Assembly (NCBI GenBank): GCA_023511875.1
Contig: JAIMAQ010000002.1
Location: forward strand, 1-64,000
DNA: 64,000 nt
Source: Thermoflavifilum sp.
GTDB taxonomy: Bacteria; Bacteroidota; Bacteroidia; Chitinophagales; Chitinophagaceae
Direction: 5' to 3'
Below are positions 11,035-19,516 of the stretch, one piece after another. Numbering within the stretch: the stretch's first letter is position 1; every line of letters starts with the position of its first letter. Below the pieces are notes generated by a model. The model saw nothing but the letters and a program-made list of their open reading frames with translations, ran no database searches and was not told the origin of the DNA. A program made the translations under genes and the position numbers.

Positions 11035-13734
11035 TTAAAGGGTGCGTTTCACGCTCACTTCTTCAAATCCTTCCAGCATATCTCCTACCTTGATATCGTT
11101 ATAGTTTTTGATGGTAAGGCCGCATTCCATACCAGCAGAAACTTCTTTTACATCATCTTTAAACCGTTTGAGTGAGCCAAGTTCGCCTGTATAAATCACA
11201 ATCCCATCACGAATAAGATGTACTTTGGTATTTCGGGTAAGTTTTCCTTCTAAAACTTGGCAACCGGCTACGGTATTTTTTTCGAATTTGAAGGTTTGCT
11301 TGACTTCTACTCGGCAGGTGACTTTTTCTTCGATCTTAGGTTCGAGCATACCCTCCATTGCGCTCTTGATTTCGTCGATAGCGTCGTAGATGACTGAGTA
11401 GGTGCGGATTTCGATGTTTTCTTTTTCGGCCAGTCGGGCGGCTTGCATGGAGGGGCGTACCTGGAAGCCCACGATAATGGCGTCGGATGCGCTAGCCAGC
11501 AATACGTCGGACTCGGTAATTTGCCCAACAGCTTTATGGACAATATTGACCACGATTTCTTCGGTGGAGAGTTTTTGCAGGGCATCGCTCAGCGCTTCTA
11601 TCGAGCCGTCTACATCACCTTTGATGATAAGGTTTAATTCTTTAAAAGTACCGAGGGCTAAGCGACGGCCGATTTCGTCGAGGGTAATGTGTTTGCGGGC
11701 GCGCATGCCTTGTTCGCGCAGGATTTGGGCTCGCTGGGTAGCAATTTCTTTGGCCTTGCTTTCATCGGCATATACTTTAAATTTTTCACCGGCTTGGGGT
11801 GCTCCGTCGAGGCCTAAGATTTGAACAGGAGTGGAAGGCCCTGCAGCGTTGATGCGTTGTCCACGCTCATTAAACATGGCTTTTACTTTGCCATAGTGAG
11901 CTCCCGCTACCACCACATCGCCTGGATGTAGGGTACCATTTTGCACCAAGAGGGTAGCCACATATCCCCTACCCTTATCGAGCGAGGCTTCGATAACCGA
12001 ACCTACAGCAGGGCGGTTAGGGTTGGCTTTGAGCTCGAGTAATTCGGCTTCGAGCAAAATTTTTTCCAAGAGCAAGTCGACGTTCAATCCTTGCTTAGCC
12101 GATATTTCCTGGCTTTGGTATTTTCCTCCCCAATCTTCCACTAGAAGGTTCATTGCTGCGAGTTGTTCTTTAATCTTATCGGGGTTTGCACCTTCTTTAT
12201 CGATTTTGTTGATGGCAAAAATCATGGGTAAGCCAGCGGCTTGGGCGTGTGAGATGGCTTCACGGGTTTGTGGCATCACCGCATCATCGGCAGCGATAAC
12301 AATCACGGCTATATCACCTATCGTGGCGCCTCTGGCGCGCATGGCCGTGAAGGCTTCGTGGCCTGGGGTATCGAGAAAAGTAATTTTTTTACCGTTGGGT
12401 AAGCTCACTTCATAAGCACCGATGTGCTGGGTGATTCCACCGGCTTCGCCGGCAATAACATTGGTCTTGCGAATATAATCGAGCAAGGAGGTTTTACCAT
12501 GATCTACATGCCCCATAACGGTAACAATAGGCGCACGGGGTACCAGGTCTTTTTCATCGTCGACAATTTCTTCCTCTTCGTCTTCGATTTCTTGTTCATC
12601 TAAGCCAATAAATTGTACTTCGTAACCAAATTCGTTGGCCACTAGTTCAATCACTTCAGCTGTTAGGCGTTGGTTGATCGACACCATCAGTCCTAAGCTC
12701 ATACATTTGCTGATCACATCGGTGTAACTTACATCCATCAGATTGGCTAGCTCGCTAACCGATATAAATTCTGTAACCTGAAGTATTTTGCTTTCAGATG
12801 TTTCGGCTGCTTGTTGTTGTTCTTGTTCTCTACGGTCGCGTCGGTGCTTAGATCTGGCGCTTTTGCTATGGGTGGCTGTGAGCTTAGAAATGGTTTCTTT
12901 AATTTTTTCTTGAATTTCTTTTTCGTCGATAGCTTCTTTTTCTGGAGCGCGATGTTTACGGTCGCGATGGCGAAAATCTTTATGTTCTTTTTTGCTTTTA
13001 TCTTCTTTTTCCCGGAATTTTTCATCCACTTTTTTCTCCAGGGGAATGCGTTTGCGTTTCCGCTTTTCCTTAGCGGAGGTGGGTTTGGTTTCTTTTTCTT
13101 TTCGCTCGGGCTCTACGGGGAGCTCGATTTTGCCTATTACTTTAGGTCCTGTAAGCCTTTGTGCTTCGATGTTTTCAATAACAGGCTCGGTTGGCTTTTC
13201 AGGTTCTGCAGGAGGGGCTGGAGCTGCAGCGACGGGCGTTTCTGGTGGAGCTGGGGGCTCGGGTGTTGGTTGAGAGGGTTTAGCGGCGGAAGGGGTTTTG
13301 ACGCTCTTTTTCTTGCCTTTAGGGCTAGTTGTGAGCATTTCAGGATCGATTTTGCCCACAACTTTAGGGCCTTCTAGTTTAGGGCTTTCGGGTAAAATCG
13401 TTTCGGTTTCTGCGGGCTTGGGAGGTTCTGGGGATTCGGTGATTTTTTCAGCTACATCAGTTTCTGCTTCGGTGGTGGATGGTTCTTTTTTAGGCAAAAT
13501 ATCTGATGAAATTCCTCGGGGCAGATCTATTTGTTCGCTTTTTTTCTTGTTAACTTTATCTTGTTGAAATTCTTCTTGAAGGGCGAGATACATTTCTTCT
13601 GTGAGCCGGGAATTGGCAGACATATCCGACATATCGAATCCTTTCGAGGTCAGGAATTCGATTAAGGTTTCCCGGCCAATGTTAAATTCTTTGGCGGCTG
13701 CTAATAACCGAGGTGTTAGCGTTTTTTCTGGCAT
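11035..13734 (-). CDS. infB: translation initiation factor IF-2
   Basis: The GTPase that delivers initiator tRNA to the 30S subunit. The product is 899 aa. The N-terminal IF2-N helix is [21 protein letters not shown] long low-complexity linker (about residues 65-330) is rich in Lys, Glu, Pro and Ala, as is usual in this phylum. The G1 motif GHVDHGKT is at about residue 407, DTPGHEAF and NKID follow, then domains II-IV. It is the last gene of the rimP-nusA-infB operon. A separate 167-nt gap upstream holds its own promoter-like box inside a palindrome. Confidence 0.97.
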   Translation of the reverse strand: MPEKTLTPRLLAAAKEFNIGRETLIEFLTSKGFDMSDMSANSRLTEEMYLALQEEFQQDKVNKKKSEQIDLPRGISSDILPKKEPSTTEAETDVAEKITESPEPPKPAETETILPESPKLEGPKVVGKIDPEMLTTSPKGKKKSVKTPSAAKPSQPTPEPPAPPETPVAAAPAPPAEPEKPTEPVIENIEAQRLTGPKVIGKIELPVEPERKEKETKPTSAKEKRKRKRIPLEKKVDEKFREKEDKSKKEHKDFRHRDRKHRAPEKEAIDEKEIQEKIKETISKLTATHSKSARSKHRRDRREQEQQQAAETSESKILQVTEFISVSELANLMDVSYTDVISKCMSLGLMVSINQRLTAEVIELVANEFGYEVQFIGLDEQEIEDEEEEIVDDEKDLVPRAPIVTVMGHVDHGKTSLLDYIRKTNVIAGEAGGITQHIGAYEVSLPNGKKITFLDTPGHEAFTAMRARGATIGDIAVIVIAADDAVMPQTREAISHAQAAGLPMIFAINKIDKEGANPDKIKEQLAAMNLLVEDWGGKYQSQEISAKQGLNVDLLLEKILLEAELLELKANPNRPAVGSVIEASLDKGRGYVATLLVQNGTLHPGDVVVAGAHYGKVKAMFNERGQRINAAGPSTPVQILGLDGAPQAGEKFKVYADESKAKEIATQRAQILREQGMRARKHITLDEIGRRLALGTFKELNLIIKGDVDGSIEALSDALQKLSTEEIVVNIVHKAVGQITESDVLLASASDAIIVGFQVRPSMQAARLAEKENIEIRTYSVIYDAIDEIKSAMEGMLEPKIEEKVTCRVEVKQTFKFEKNTVAGCQVLEGKLTRNTKVHLIRDGIVIYTGELGSLKRFKDDVKEVSAGMECGLTIKNYNDIKVGDMLEGFEEVSVKRTL

Positions 13735-13768
13735 GCGTGGATCCTCTCAATTTATTCAACTGGTACTA

Positions 13769-13793
13769 CAAGCTTACAAAGGTACTAAGCTTG
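13769..13793 (-). promoter_or_regulatory. palindrome enclosing the infB -7 promoter box
   Basis: On the minus strand, CAAGCTTA and TAAGCTTG form a perfect 8-bp inverted repeat with 9 nt between its arms. Those 9 nt contain TACCTTTG, an exact TAnnTTTG box (13777-13784), 35 nt before the infB start. The two arms also sit in a near-direct repeat of GGTACTA-AGCTT on the plus strand. The layout suggests an operator over an internal infB promoter. The binding factor is unknown. Confidence 0.5.
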
Positions 13794-13901
13794 TGGCGAA
13801 CGACCGATTTTTTCCTCGAGTCGAGTAGCCACGGCATAGCCACCATGAGGTGTTTGTTTTACATACAATGGTTAAAAACTCATTGGTGCCGTGTTTTCAG
13901 C

Positions 13902-15155
13902 TTATTCGGTTTCGTCTTTTTTAAATTCTTCTTCGATGATGCGTCTCACTTCTTTAATGGTTTCTTCTTCCAGATCGGTACGGCGAACGAGTTCTTCCAC
14001 AGAAAGTTCCAATACGCTTAGGGCTGTATCACAACCGATACGCTTGAGTTCATCGATAATCCATTCATCGATTTCATCTGCGAATTCGTCTAAGTCGATA
14101 TCATATTCTTCGGTGCCATCGGTATCTCGATACACATCGATGTTGTAACCGGTGAGCTCACAGGCCAGCCGAATGTTTACGCCACGTTTGCCTATTGCCA
14201 GTGAAACCTGGTCAGGGCGCAAGTATACCGAAGCTCGCTTGTTTTCGGTATCAATTTCCATTCGAGAAATCTTGGCTGGAGTGAGTGCGCGTTGGATAAA
14301 CAGTTGGATATTGTTGGTGTAGTTGATGATATCGATATTTTCATTGCGCAATTCGCGTACAATACCATGAATACGGCTTCCCTTCATGCCTACGCAGGCG
14401 CCTACGGGATCGATTCGATCGTCGTACGATTCTACGGCAACTTTGGCTCTTTCTCCTGGCTCACGCACAATTTTGCGAATCACGATGAGGCCATCAAAAA
14501 TTTCGGGCACCTCAATTTCCAATAGTTTAGCCAAAAACGATGGGTGAGTGCGAGAAAGGATAATGACTGGGTTGTTGTTTTTCATTTCCACTTTTTTCAC
14601 CACGGCTCGGATGGTTTCTCCTTTCTTGAAGTAGTCTGAAGGAATTTGCTCTGATTTAGGTAGAATCAATTCATTGCCCTCATCGTCGAGCAGGAGCACT
14701 TCTTTTTTCCAGACTTGATAAACTTCTACGGTAACAATTTCGCCAATGCGGTCGGCATATTTTTTCAACAATACATTTTTTTTGAGATCGCTGATGCGTG
14801 CTGCCAGCGTTTGTTTAGCCGCTAAGATGGCTCTTCTACCAAAGTCCTGGATATCGATTTCTTCATACAATTCTTCACCTACCTCATAATCGGGTTCAAT
14901 CTTGATGGCGTCTGAATAAGCAATCTGGGTGTTTTCATCGGTTACTTGTCCGTCTTCAACGATTAGGCGACGGCGAATAATTTCCAGATCACCTTTTTCG
15001 GTATTGACAATGACATCAAAATTTTCGTCGGTGCCATATTTTTTTCGAAGCAATGTTTTGAATACATCTTCCAGCACCTTCATCAAGGTAGGGCGGTCTA
15101 TATTTTCCGCTTCTTTGAACTCTGTAAAGGATTCAATTAAGTTAATACTTGCCAT
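13902..15155 (-). CDS. nusA: transcription termination/antitermination factor NusA
   Basis: NusA binds RNA polymerase and modulates pausing, intrinsic termination and antitermination. The 417-aa protein has the N-terminal RNAP-binding domain, an S1 domain (about residues 135-200, GEIVTVEVYQVWKKEVLLLD), then KH domains with DPVGACVGMKGSRIHGIV and LAIGKRGVNIRLACELTG. A short C-terminal helix-hairpin-helix segment replaces the acidic repeats of the E. coli protein. It lies 19 nt after rimP. Because NusA acts on terminators, the hairpin in the operon leader is a natural autoregulation candidate. Confidence 0.96.
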   Translation of the reverse strand: MASINLIESFTEFKEAENIDRPTLMKVLEDVFKTLLRKKYGTDENFDVIVNTEKGDLEIIRRRLIVEDGQVTDENTQIAYSDAIKIEPDYEVGEELYEEIDIQDFGRRAILAAKQTLAARISDLKKNVLLKKYADRIGEIVTVEVYQVWKKEVLLLDDEGNELILPKSEQIPSDYFKKGETIRAVVKKVEMKNNNPVIILSRTHPSFLAKLLEIEVPEIFDGLIVIRKIVREPGERAKVAVESYDDRIDPVGACVGMKGSRIHGIVRELRNENIDIINYTNNIQLFIQRALTPAKISRMEIDTENKRASVYLRPDQVSLAIGKRGVNIRLACELTGYNIDVYRDTDGTEEYDIDLDEFADEIDEWIIDELKRIGCDTALSVLELSVEELVRRTDLEEETIKEVRRIIEEEFKKDETE

Positions 15156-15174
15156 ATATGTGAGCTCATTAAGG

Positions 15175-15639
15175 TTAAAAACGAATTTGTACTCGGGTAT
15201 ACCGGATTTCTGTAAATGGGATTTTGATAAATTGATGCTCGTTTTTGTTTTTTTTCACATCCAGCACAATGAAGTCGGGATTCACTTCTTGGAGTACGCC
15301 TTCACGCGATTGGTTATCGTGAAGGGTTACCACTACAGTTCGTCCAATGTTTTTAGGATATTGCCGATAAAATTTTAACGGGGTATCTACACCTGGTGAA
15401 GATACTTCGAGTGAAAAATCATCGTTTGGAAATATATGCTTATCGACCATCATTCGGCTTAATGCGCGATTAATTTGTGCCAGCCGATCGATTGAAATAC
15501 CCGTATCACTATCGATAAAGATCCTCACGGCTTGATCTGGGTTTACTACCAGATCTACCAGAAAACAATCGGGATAGAGTTGGAGCTCTTGCTCCACCAA
15601 TTCTTGAATCACTTGTCGAATATCTTCAGGTTGATGCAT
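15175..15639 (-). CDS. rimP: ribosome maturation factor RimP
   Basis: Helps assemble the 30S subunit. The 154-aa form starting at the ATG at 15639 (MHQPEDIRQVIQELV) fits the family length. Conserved segments are VRIFIDSDTGISIDRL in the first domain and SLEVSSPGVDTPLK at the domain junction. The frame is open upstream to a TTG at 15687, but that extension would be encoded by the terminator hairpin in the leader and does not look like RimP. It is the first gene of rimP-nusA-infB, the same order as in E. coli. Confidence 0.93.
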   Translation of the reverse strand: MHQPEDIRQVIQELVEQELQLYPDCFLVDLVVNPDQAVRIFIDSDTGISIDRLAQINRALSRMMVDKHIFPNDDFSLEVSSPGVDTPLKFYRQYPKNIGRTVVVTLHDNQSREGVLQEVNPDFIVLDVKKNKNEHQFIKIPFTEIRYTRVQIRF

Positions 15640-15650
15640 ATTTTCGTTGT

Positions 15651-15682
15651 AAAAAACAAGGGGACAACCACTTGTCCCCTTG
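15651..15682 (-). terminator. intrinsic terminator (putative attenuator) in the rimP leader
   Basis: On the minus strand a perfect 11-bp stem (bases 15672-15682 with 15657-15667, 4-nt loop) runs straight into six T residues (15656-15651). It lies between the promoter box at 15705-15712 and the rimP ATG at 15639. No minus-strand gene lies upstream for it to end, so it is better read as an attenuator of rimP-nusA-infB. Confidence 0.8.
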
Positions 15683-15704
15683 CTCAATACGCTTAATACC
15701 CATG

Positions 15705-15712
15705 CAAAATTA
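15705..15712 (-). promoter_or_regulatory. -7 promoter box for rimP-nusA-infB
   Basis: Minus strand TAATTTTG is an exact TAnnTTTG match, with a T-rich TTTTC about 19 nt upstream as a weak -33. Transcription would start near 15698, about 16 nt before the leader hairpin. Confidence 0.55.
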
Positions 15713-15800
15713 AGAATAATTCTTTTCTGAGAAAAGGAAAAACCAGGTTAACAAAAAGATAAATTCAATGTATACTGACTGGTGGCTTGAGTTTTTCCAG

Positions 15801-15808
15801 TATCTTTG
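15801..15808 (+). promoter_or_regulatory. -7 promoter box for the DUF4834 gene
   Basis: TATCTTTG is an exact match ending 4 nt before the ATG at 15813. Start sites in this phylum lie a few bases after the box, so the transcript should begin at or next to the start codon. Confidence 0.6.
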
Positions 15809-15812
15809 AAAC

Positions 15813-16061
15813 ATGCTCAAGTTAATAGATTTAGCCATTGATCTTTTTGTGATCTGGCTGCTTTATAAGTTGGTTACAGAATTTGTGATCCCGCTGTTTC
15901 AGATCAGCCGGGAATGGCAAAAGCGCTTCAAATCGGCCCAAGAGCAGTCGTCGAGCAATACCTCTTTTCGTACGTCGTCATCATCTGCTCAGCATCGTGT
16001 GGAGGAAGGGGAGTATATTGAGTTTGAAGAAATCAAAAATGATGTTTCATCTCGCTCATAG
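15813..16061 (+). CDS. DUF4834-like small membrane protein
   Basis: An 82-aa protein with one N-terminal hydrophobic helix (about residues 3-30, LIDLAIDLFVIWLLYKLV) followed by a polar, serine-rich tail ending in an acidic stretch (VEEGEYIEFEEIK). I recognise the pattern as the DUF4834 family of this phylum. Its function is unknown. It is probably anchored in the inner membrane with the tail in the cytoplasm. It is divergent from rimP and has its own promoter box immediately upstream. Confidence 0.75.
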   Translation: MLKLIDLAIDLFVIWLLYKLVTEFVIPLFQISREWQKRFKSAQEQSSSNTSFRTSSSSAQHRVEEGEYIEFEEIKNDVSSRS

Positions 16062-16116
16062 ATAAAAGAGCTCCCTGTTGTCAAACCATTCTTGAGCCTT
16101 TTGCGCGAAGCGGATT

Positions 16117-17574
16117 TCAAAAGTCTACTTCTTGCTCTCCTTGCCATTGTTCATCGATTTGTACACCAAAGTTGGTATTACTGCTCAAGAATGCTCGTCC
16201 TTTAAAAGTAAGCTGTACATTGTTTAAGATAGCTGCACGCACTTGGAAGGTGCGCAATAGTCCATCTTTGCCAAAGAGCGATACTGCGTATTGCAATGTT
16301 GCAGGCTGGGTAAGCCTTCCCAGAAATTGATTAAACCAGGCACTTCCCGTAGTTGGGTCAAATTCGATATTGAAACTACTGTCTGCGATAGAAAAAGCTG
16401 GCCGCTGCAATTGCGTATTAAATGGAGCATAAAAAGGCATTGGATGCAAGGGAGTGATTTGGATTTGGGTGATTTGATCTAATCCCTGAGTATCGGTAAA
16501 TTGAAACCGAATTTGGCTATAATAGCGCTTCAATACGGCGTCTACCACTTGATCTGTTTGCACGTTTAACGAATCGGCATATCCATATATTCTTGCTTGA
16601 AGATTGTTGGGCTGGTTAGCCAAATAATGAAGAGATGCAGACGCAGTAGAATCGGCCCAAATTAAAGGTTGGTGTGAAAAGTTGGCCACGAGATGAACAA
16701 GGTATTTGCCGTTGGGCATATTGAGTTGAAAATCGGGTGCATGTGTAGATAAATCGATTATTCCGTGGGCATAAAGGCTACTATCGGATTGGCGGAAAAG
16801 GTAATAATGCAACTCTTGCACGGGAAAAGTATTTGTGGGGCTGTCGACTGTGCCTATTAGATAGAAATTATCGATCCGGGTAACCCCCATGCTGGCATTA
16901 TAATCACTTATCCCCGAGCGATCGCCGGGTAGTGGCACAATTTTGATATAAAGTGTTTCCGATGGATGGATAGTTAAACCTTCCAGAGCAAACGAAAAAC
17001 TGTTGCGTGCTTGATTGGATCTATTGGTAAAGGGGTTGCTCGCCGAAAGCGTATCGTAGGTATTTCCTCCGTCGGTGGAATACATCAGGTAAAAGTCTTT
17101 TGGGCCAGTGTTAGATGAACTGATGTCGAAGCCCAATTGAGAGAGTGTACTCACACCTTGCAAGGGCATTTGAAAAATAATTTCTTGAAGACCCCTGATG
17201 CTCAGGGCTAAGCCTGCAGGGAAGCTATCTGTGGCAAAACCTGTGGCAAAGCTAGTAGGCACCTGGTTATCATTGTAGCGAATAGAAGTGCCTGAATGTA
17301 AAAAAATATCGGGCAAAAGGCTGCTGTCGTTAAACGACCAATAGTAGAGATAGTGAGGTGCCAACCGCCAAGCATCAATGCTTTTTCTACCGGTTGATAA
17401 TTCTGGTAATGGGGTGATTAGGCTTTCGAAACCCGAAACTTTGAATTGCACTTGATGTTGTGGAGAAAGATCGGTTCTAGAATCTTTTTCATTGTGCGAA
17501 CAGGAAATCATCAAGCAAAGAATTGGGGCACTTAGGCCCAGGCACAAGGTTAGCAGAGAGGAGTAGTGTTTCAT
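16117..17574 (-). CDS. hypothetical lipoprotein
   Basis: A 485-aa predicted lipoprotein of unknown function. The N-terminal hydrophobic segment ends in a lipobox LMISC with the acceptor Cys at about residue 25. The body is beta-rich with many Ser, Thr, Asn and Tyr residues. It includes SFNDSSLLPDIF, an IDNFYLIGTVDSPT segment typical of a jelly-roll module, and a second half resembling surface-exposed repeats (FPVQELHYYLFRQSDSSLYA). It may be a cell-surface or fimbrial-type protein, but no family could be named. It is convergent with DUF4834 and stands alone on this strand. Confidence 0.75.
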   Translation of the reverse strand: MKHYSSLLTLCLGLSAPILCLMISCSHNEKDSRTDLSPQHQVQFKVSGFESLITPLPELSTGRKSIDAWRLAPHYLYYWSFNDSSLLPDIFLHSGTSIRYNDNQVPTSFATGFATDSFPAGLALSIRGLQEIIFQMPLQGVSTLSQLGFDISSSNTGPKDFYLMYSTDGGNTYDTLSASNPFTNRSNQARNSFSFALEGLTIHPSETLYIKIVPLPGDRSGISDYNASMGVTRIDNFYLIGTVDSPTNTFPVQELHYYLFRQSDSSLYAHGIIDLSTHAPDFQLNMPNGKYLVHLVANFSHQPLIWADSTASASLHYLANQPNNLQARIYGYADSLNVQTDQVVDAVLKRYYSQIRFQFTDTQGLDQITQIQITPLHPMPFYAPFNTQLQRPAFSIADSSFNIEFDPTTGSAWFNQFLGRLTQPATLQYAVSLFGKDGLLRTFQVRAAILNNVQLTFKGRAFLSSNTNFGVQIDEQWQGEQEVDF

Positions 17575-17639
17575 ATAACAAAGGGTTTAAAAAGATGAAA
17601 AATATTCCGAAAACTAGACGAGAAGTTCATACTTGTCAA

Positions 17640-17655
17640 CCCCCATTTTTGGGGG
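17640..17655. other. short C5/G5 hairpin upstream of the tRNA promoter
   Basis: CCCCCA, a TTTT loop and TGGGGG form a 6-bp hairpin immediately before the -33 element of the tRNA promoter. There is no strong T tract, so it may be a weak terminator or a protein site. Confidence 0.35.
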
Positions 17656-17656
17656 A

Positions 17657-17689
17657 TTTGTATTGGATAAGAGGAATTCTGTAGCTTTG
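17657..17689 (+). promoter_or_regulatory. promoter of the CAU tRNA gene
   Basis: TTTG at 17657-17660 and TAGCTTTG at 17682-17689 are both exact consensus elements, with a 21-nt spacer. Initiation near 17695 leaves a leader of about 30 nt before the tRNA. Confidence 0.75.
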
Positions 17690-17725
17690 CCAGCCAGATA
17701 GCCTTCCGATGAGCTTGGAATGGCG

Positions 17726-17799
17726 GGTCCCATAGCTCAGTTGGTTAGAGCACCTGACTCATAATCAGGGTGTCGCAGGTTCAAGCCCTGCTGGGACCA
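17726..17799 (+). tRNA. tRNA with CAT anticodon (Met or Ile2)
   Basis: A complete cloverleaf. The acceptor is GGTCCCA/TGGGACC, the D stem GCTC/GAGC, and the anticodon stem CCTGA/TCAGG with loop CTCATAA (anticodon CAT). The variable region is GTGTC, the T stem GCAGG/CCTGC with loop TTCAAGC, and the discriminator is A. No CCA is encoded. It is not an initiator tRNA, since position 1-72 pairs and the anticodon stem lacks three G-C pairs. Elongator Met and lysidine-modified Ile2 cannot be told apart by eye. Confidence 0.97.
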
Positions 17800-17855
17800 C
17801 AGAGATGGTTCTCATAACGTTGTATATTTTCTTGGAAATTGATAAAACCTAAAGC

Positions 17856-18032
17856 ATGATCAACCGACTCTTGCTCATTGCACCGAACGAATCTCATTTT
17901 TACAAAGTCGGCAACGATATTGGTTATTATTTGACCATTATCCTCATAGTGCTGCTGTTTCTGGCCGTAATCATTTGTTTACGATATGTGGGCCAGGATA
18001 AATACCCGCCACAGCCCGTTGATGAAGAATAA
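17856..18032 (+). CDS. 58-residue single-pass membrane protein
   Basis: A short ORF from ATG to TAA encoding 58 aa. A polar N-terminus of about 26 residues (APNESHFYKVGNDIGYY) precedes one strong hydrophobic helix (LTIILIVLLFLAVIICL), then a short charged tail (GQDKYPPQPVDEE). It lies 56 nt after the tRNA on the same strand with no terminator between, so the two may share a transcript. The function is unknown. The defined helix and plausible topology favour a real gene over chance. Confidence 0.6.
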   Translation: MINRLLLIAPNESHFYKVGNDIGYYLTIILIVLLFLAVIICLRYVGQDKYPPQPVDEE

Positions 18033-18250
18033 GCCTGTGTATTTTCAGTAGGTGGAAAATGCTCTCCAAGAAAAGTTGGACATCTGGGAATTGGGAGCAA
18101 AAAAGTGATTTGTTTTTCACAGTTGCAGGTACACACTTATTCGTAGATAGGGCTGATATGTGTTTTTGCTTATTCTCTTTCAGATGGGTTAAGGTATTTG
18201 TTCAATGGTCGAAAGGTACAAATTAGCGCATAGGCTTGTGCAATAATTTC

Positions 18251-18258
18251 TATCTTTG
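18251..18258 (+). promoter_or_regulatory. -7 promoter box for dnaN
   Basis: TATCTTTG is an exact match 60 nt upstream of the dnaN ATG. The leader contains a small hairpin (CCGCT ... AAGCGG). The rest of 18033-18318 holds no supportable gene. Confidence 0.55.
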
Positions 18259-18318
18259 TTTGTCCGCTACTCAAAAGCGGGAACTACCATTCATTTCACT
18301 CATACAAACCGGTACCGC

Positions 18319-19506
18319 ATGAAGTTTATTGTTTCCGCCCATGCTTTATTGAAGTATTTGCAGATGATTTATGGGGTAGTAGGCACTAATGCCTCCTTGC
18401 CTATCTTAGAAGATTTTTTATTTCGCATTTCAGGTAATGGTCATCTTACAGCTTTGGCAACCGATTTGGAGACCTCATTAAAAATTACGATACCGGTAGA
18501 AGCGAAAGCATCGGGCGAAGTGTGTATTCCTGCCAAGGTGCTGATGGAAACGCTGAAAAACCTACCCGATCAGCCGCTAACTTTTCACATCAATCCCGAT
18601 AGTGGCGTAGTGGAAATGATTTCCGACAATGGGCGGTATAAGCTCATGGGAGAAAAAGCCGAAAACTTTCCTCGTGAGCCTAAGCCTGATGGTGTTTCTG
18701 AAGAAGGTGGGTCTCCTCAACAGCAATTTTCATTGATAGGAGATGTGTTATTATCGGCTATTCAAAAAGGCATTTTTGCGATTAGCACCAATGATATGCG
18801 CCCTGCTATGACGGGGATGTTGTTTGAGATAAGCCCAGAAGAGGCCACTTTTGTGGCTACCGATTCGCATCGTTTGGTAAAATATGTGCGGAAGTCCATC
18901 GCAGGCGAAGGGGCTGAGCAACCGATAGCCGTTTCTCAACCGACAAGTTTCATTGTGCCGCGTAAGCCACTGAATTTGCTCAAGGGCTTAATATCGGATC
19001 AGGCTGTGGTGCAGGTTTCGCTGAGCAAGAGCCATATGTTTTTACAAACCCATGAACCAGCCCAATTAGAGATTGCTTGTAGGCTCATTGATGCTCGCTT
19101 CCCCGATTATCGGGTGGTGATTCCTACAGATAGCCCTTATCATTTGATTATTTCCCGTACCGATCTGCAGCAAGCTTTAAGAAGAATTAGTGTATTTGCC
19201 AATAAAACGAACAACCAGGTAATTTTCACTATTCAGGGCAGTACGCTTGAGCTTTCGGCACAGGATATTGATTATTCGTTTGAGGGGAATGAACGGTTGA
19301 ATTGCCAATATGAGGGGGAAGACATGCGCATTGCATTTAATGCGCGGTTCTTACTAGAAATGTTGAATGTGATAGATACAGATGAAGTGCGTTTTGACTT
19401 ATCGACGCCTTCTCGTGCGGGTATTATTCGGCCCGCAGAACAATCAGACACGGAAGACTTGCTGATGCTGATTATGCCCTTGATGATAGCCGAGCCCGTT
19501 TCATGA
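18319..19506 (+). CDS. dnaN: DNA polymerase III beta subunit (sliding clamp)
   Basis: The ring-shaped clamp that tethers the replicative polymerase to DNA. The 395-aa product begins MKFIVSAHALLKYL at the ATG at 18319. The frame is open 21 codons upstream, but that extension is not clamp-like and overlaps the promoter. Three clamp domains are visible; the second begins around VLLSAIQKGIFAIS and includes NDMRPAMTGMLFEI and ATDSHRLVKY. The C-terminus reads MLIMPLMIAEPVS, near the usual MPMR-type ending. It stands alone, away from dnaA and recF, and is convergent with bipA (10 nt between stops). Confidence 0.96.
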   Translation: MKFIVSAHALLKYLQMIYGVVGTNASLPILEDFLFRISGNGHLTALATDLETSLKITIPVEAKASGEVCIPAKVLMETLKNLPDQPLTFHINPDSGVVEMISDNGRYKLMGEKAENFPREPKPDGVSEEGGSPQQQFSLIGDVLLSAIQKGIFAISTNDMRPAMTGMLFEISPEEATFVATDSHRLVKYVRKSIAGEGAEQPIAVSQPTSFIVPRKPLNLLKGLISDQAVVQVSLSKSHMFLQTHEPAQLEIACRLIDARFPDYRVVIPTDSPYHLIISRTDLQQALRRISVFANKTNNQVIFTIQGSTLELSAQDIDYSFEGNERLNCQYEGEDMRIAFNARFLLEMLNVIDTDEVRFDLSTPSRAGIIRPAEQSDTEDLLMLIMPLMIAEPVS

Positions 19507-19516
19507 ATTAAGCTTC

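Noticed and set aside
12811-13377. 188-aa plus-strand ORF rich in Phe and Gly
   Set aside because: It is the antisense shadow of the Lys/Glu/Pro-rich infB linker; the repetitive composition explains the long open frame.
15640-15687. N-terminal extension of RimP from TTG at 15687
   Set aside because: The extension is encoded by the perfect terminator hairpin and begins with a weak start codon; RimP homologues start near the ATG at 15639.
17927-18136. 69-aa minus-strand ORF over the small membrane protein
   Set aside because: The sense ORF has a coherent transmembrane helix; the antisense frame has no recognisable feature.
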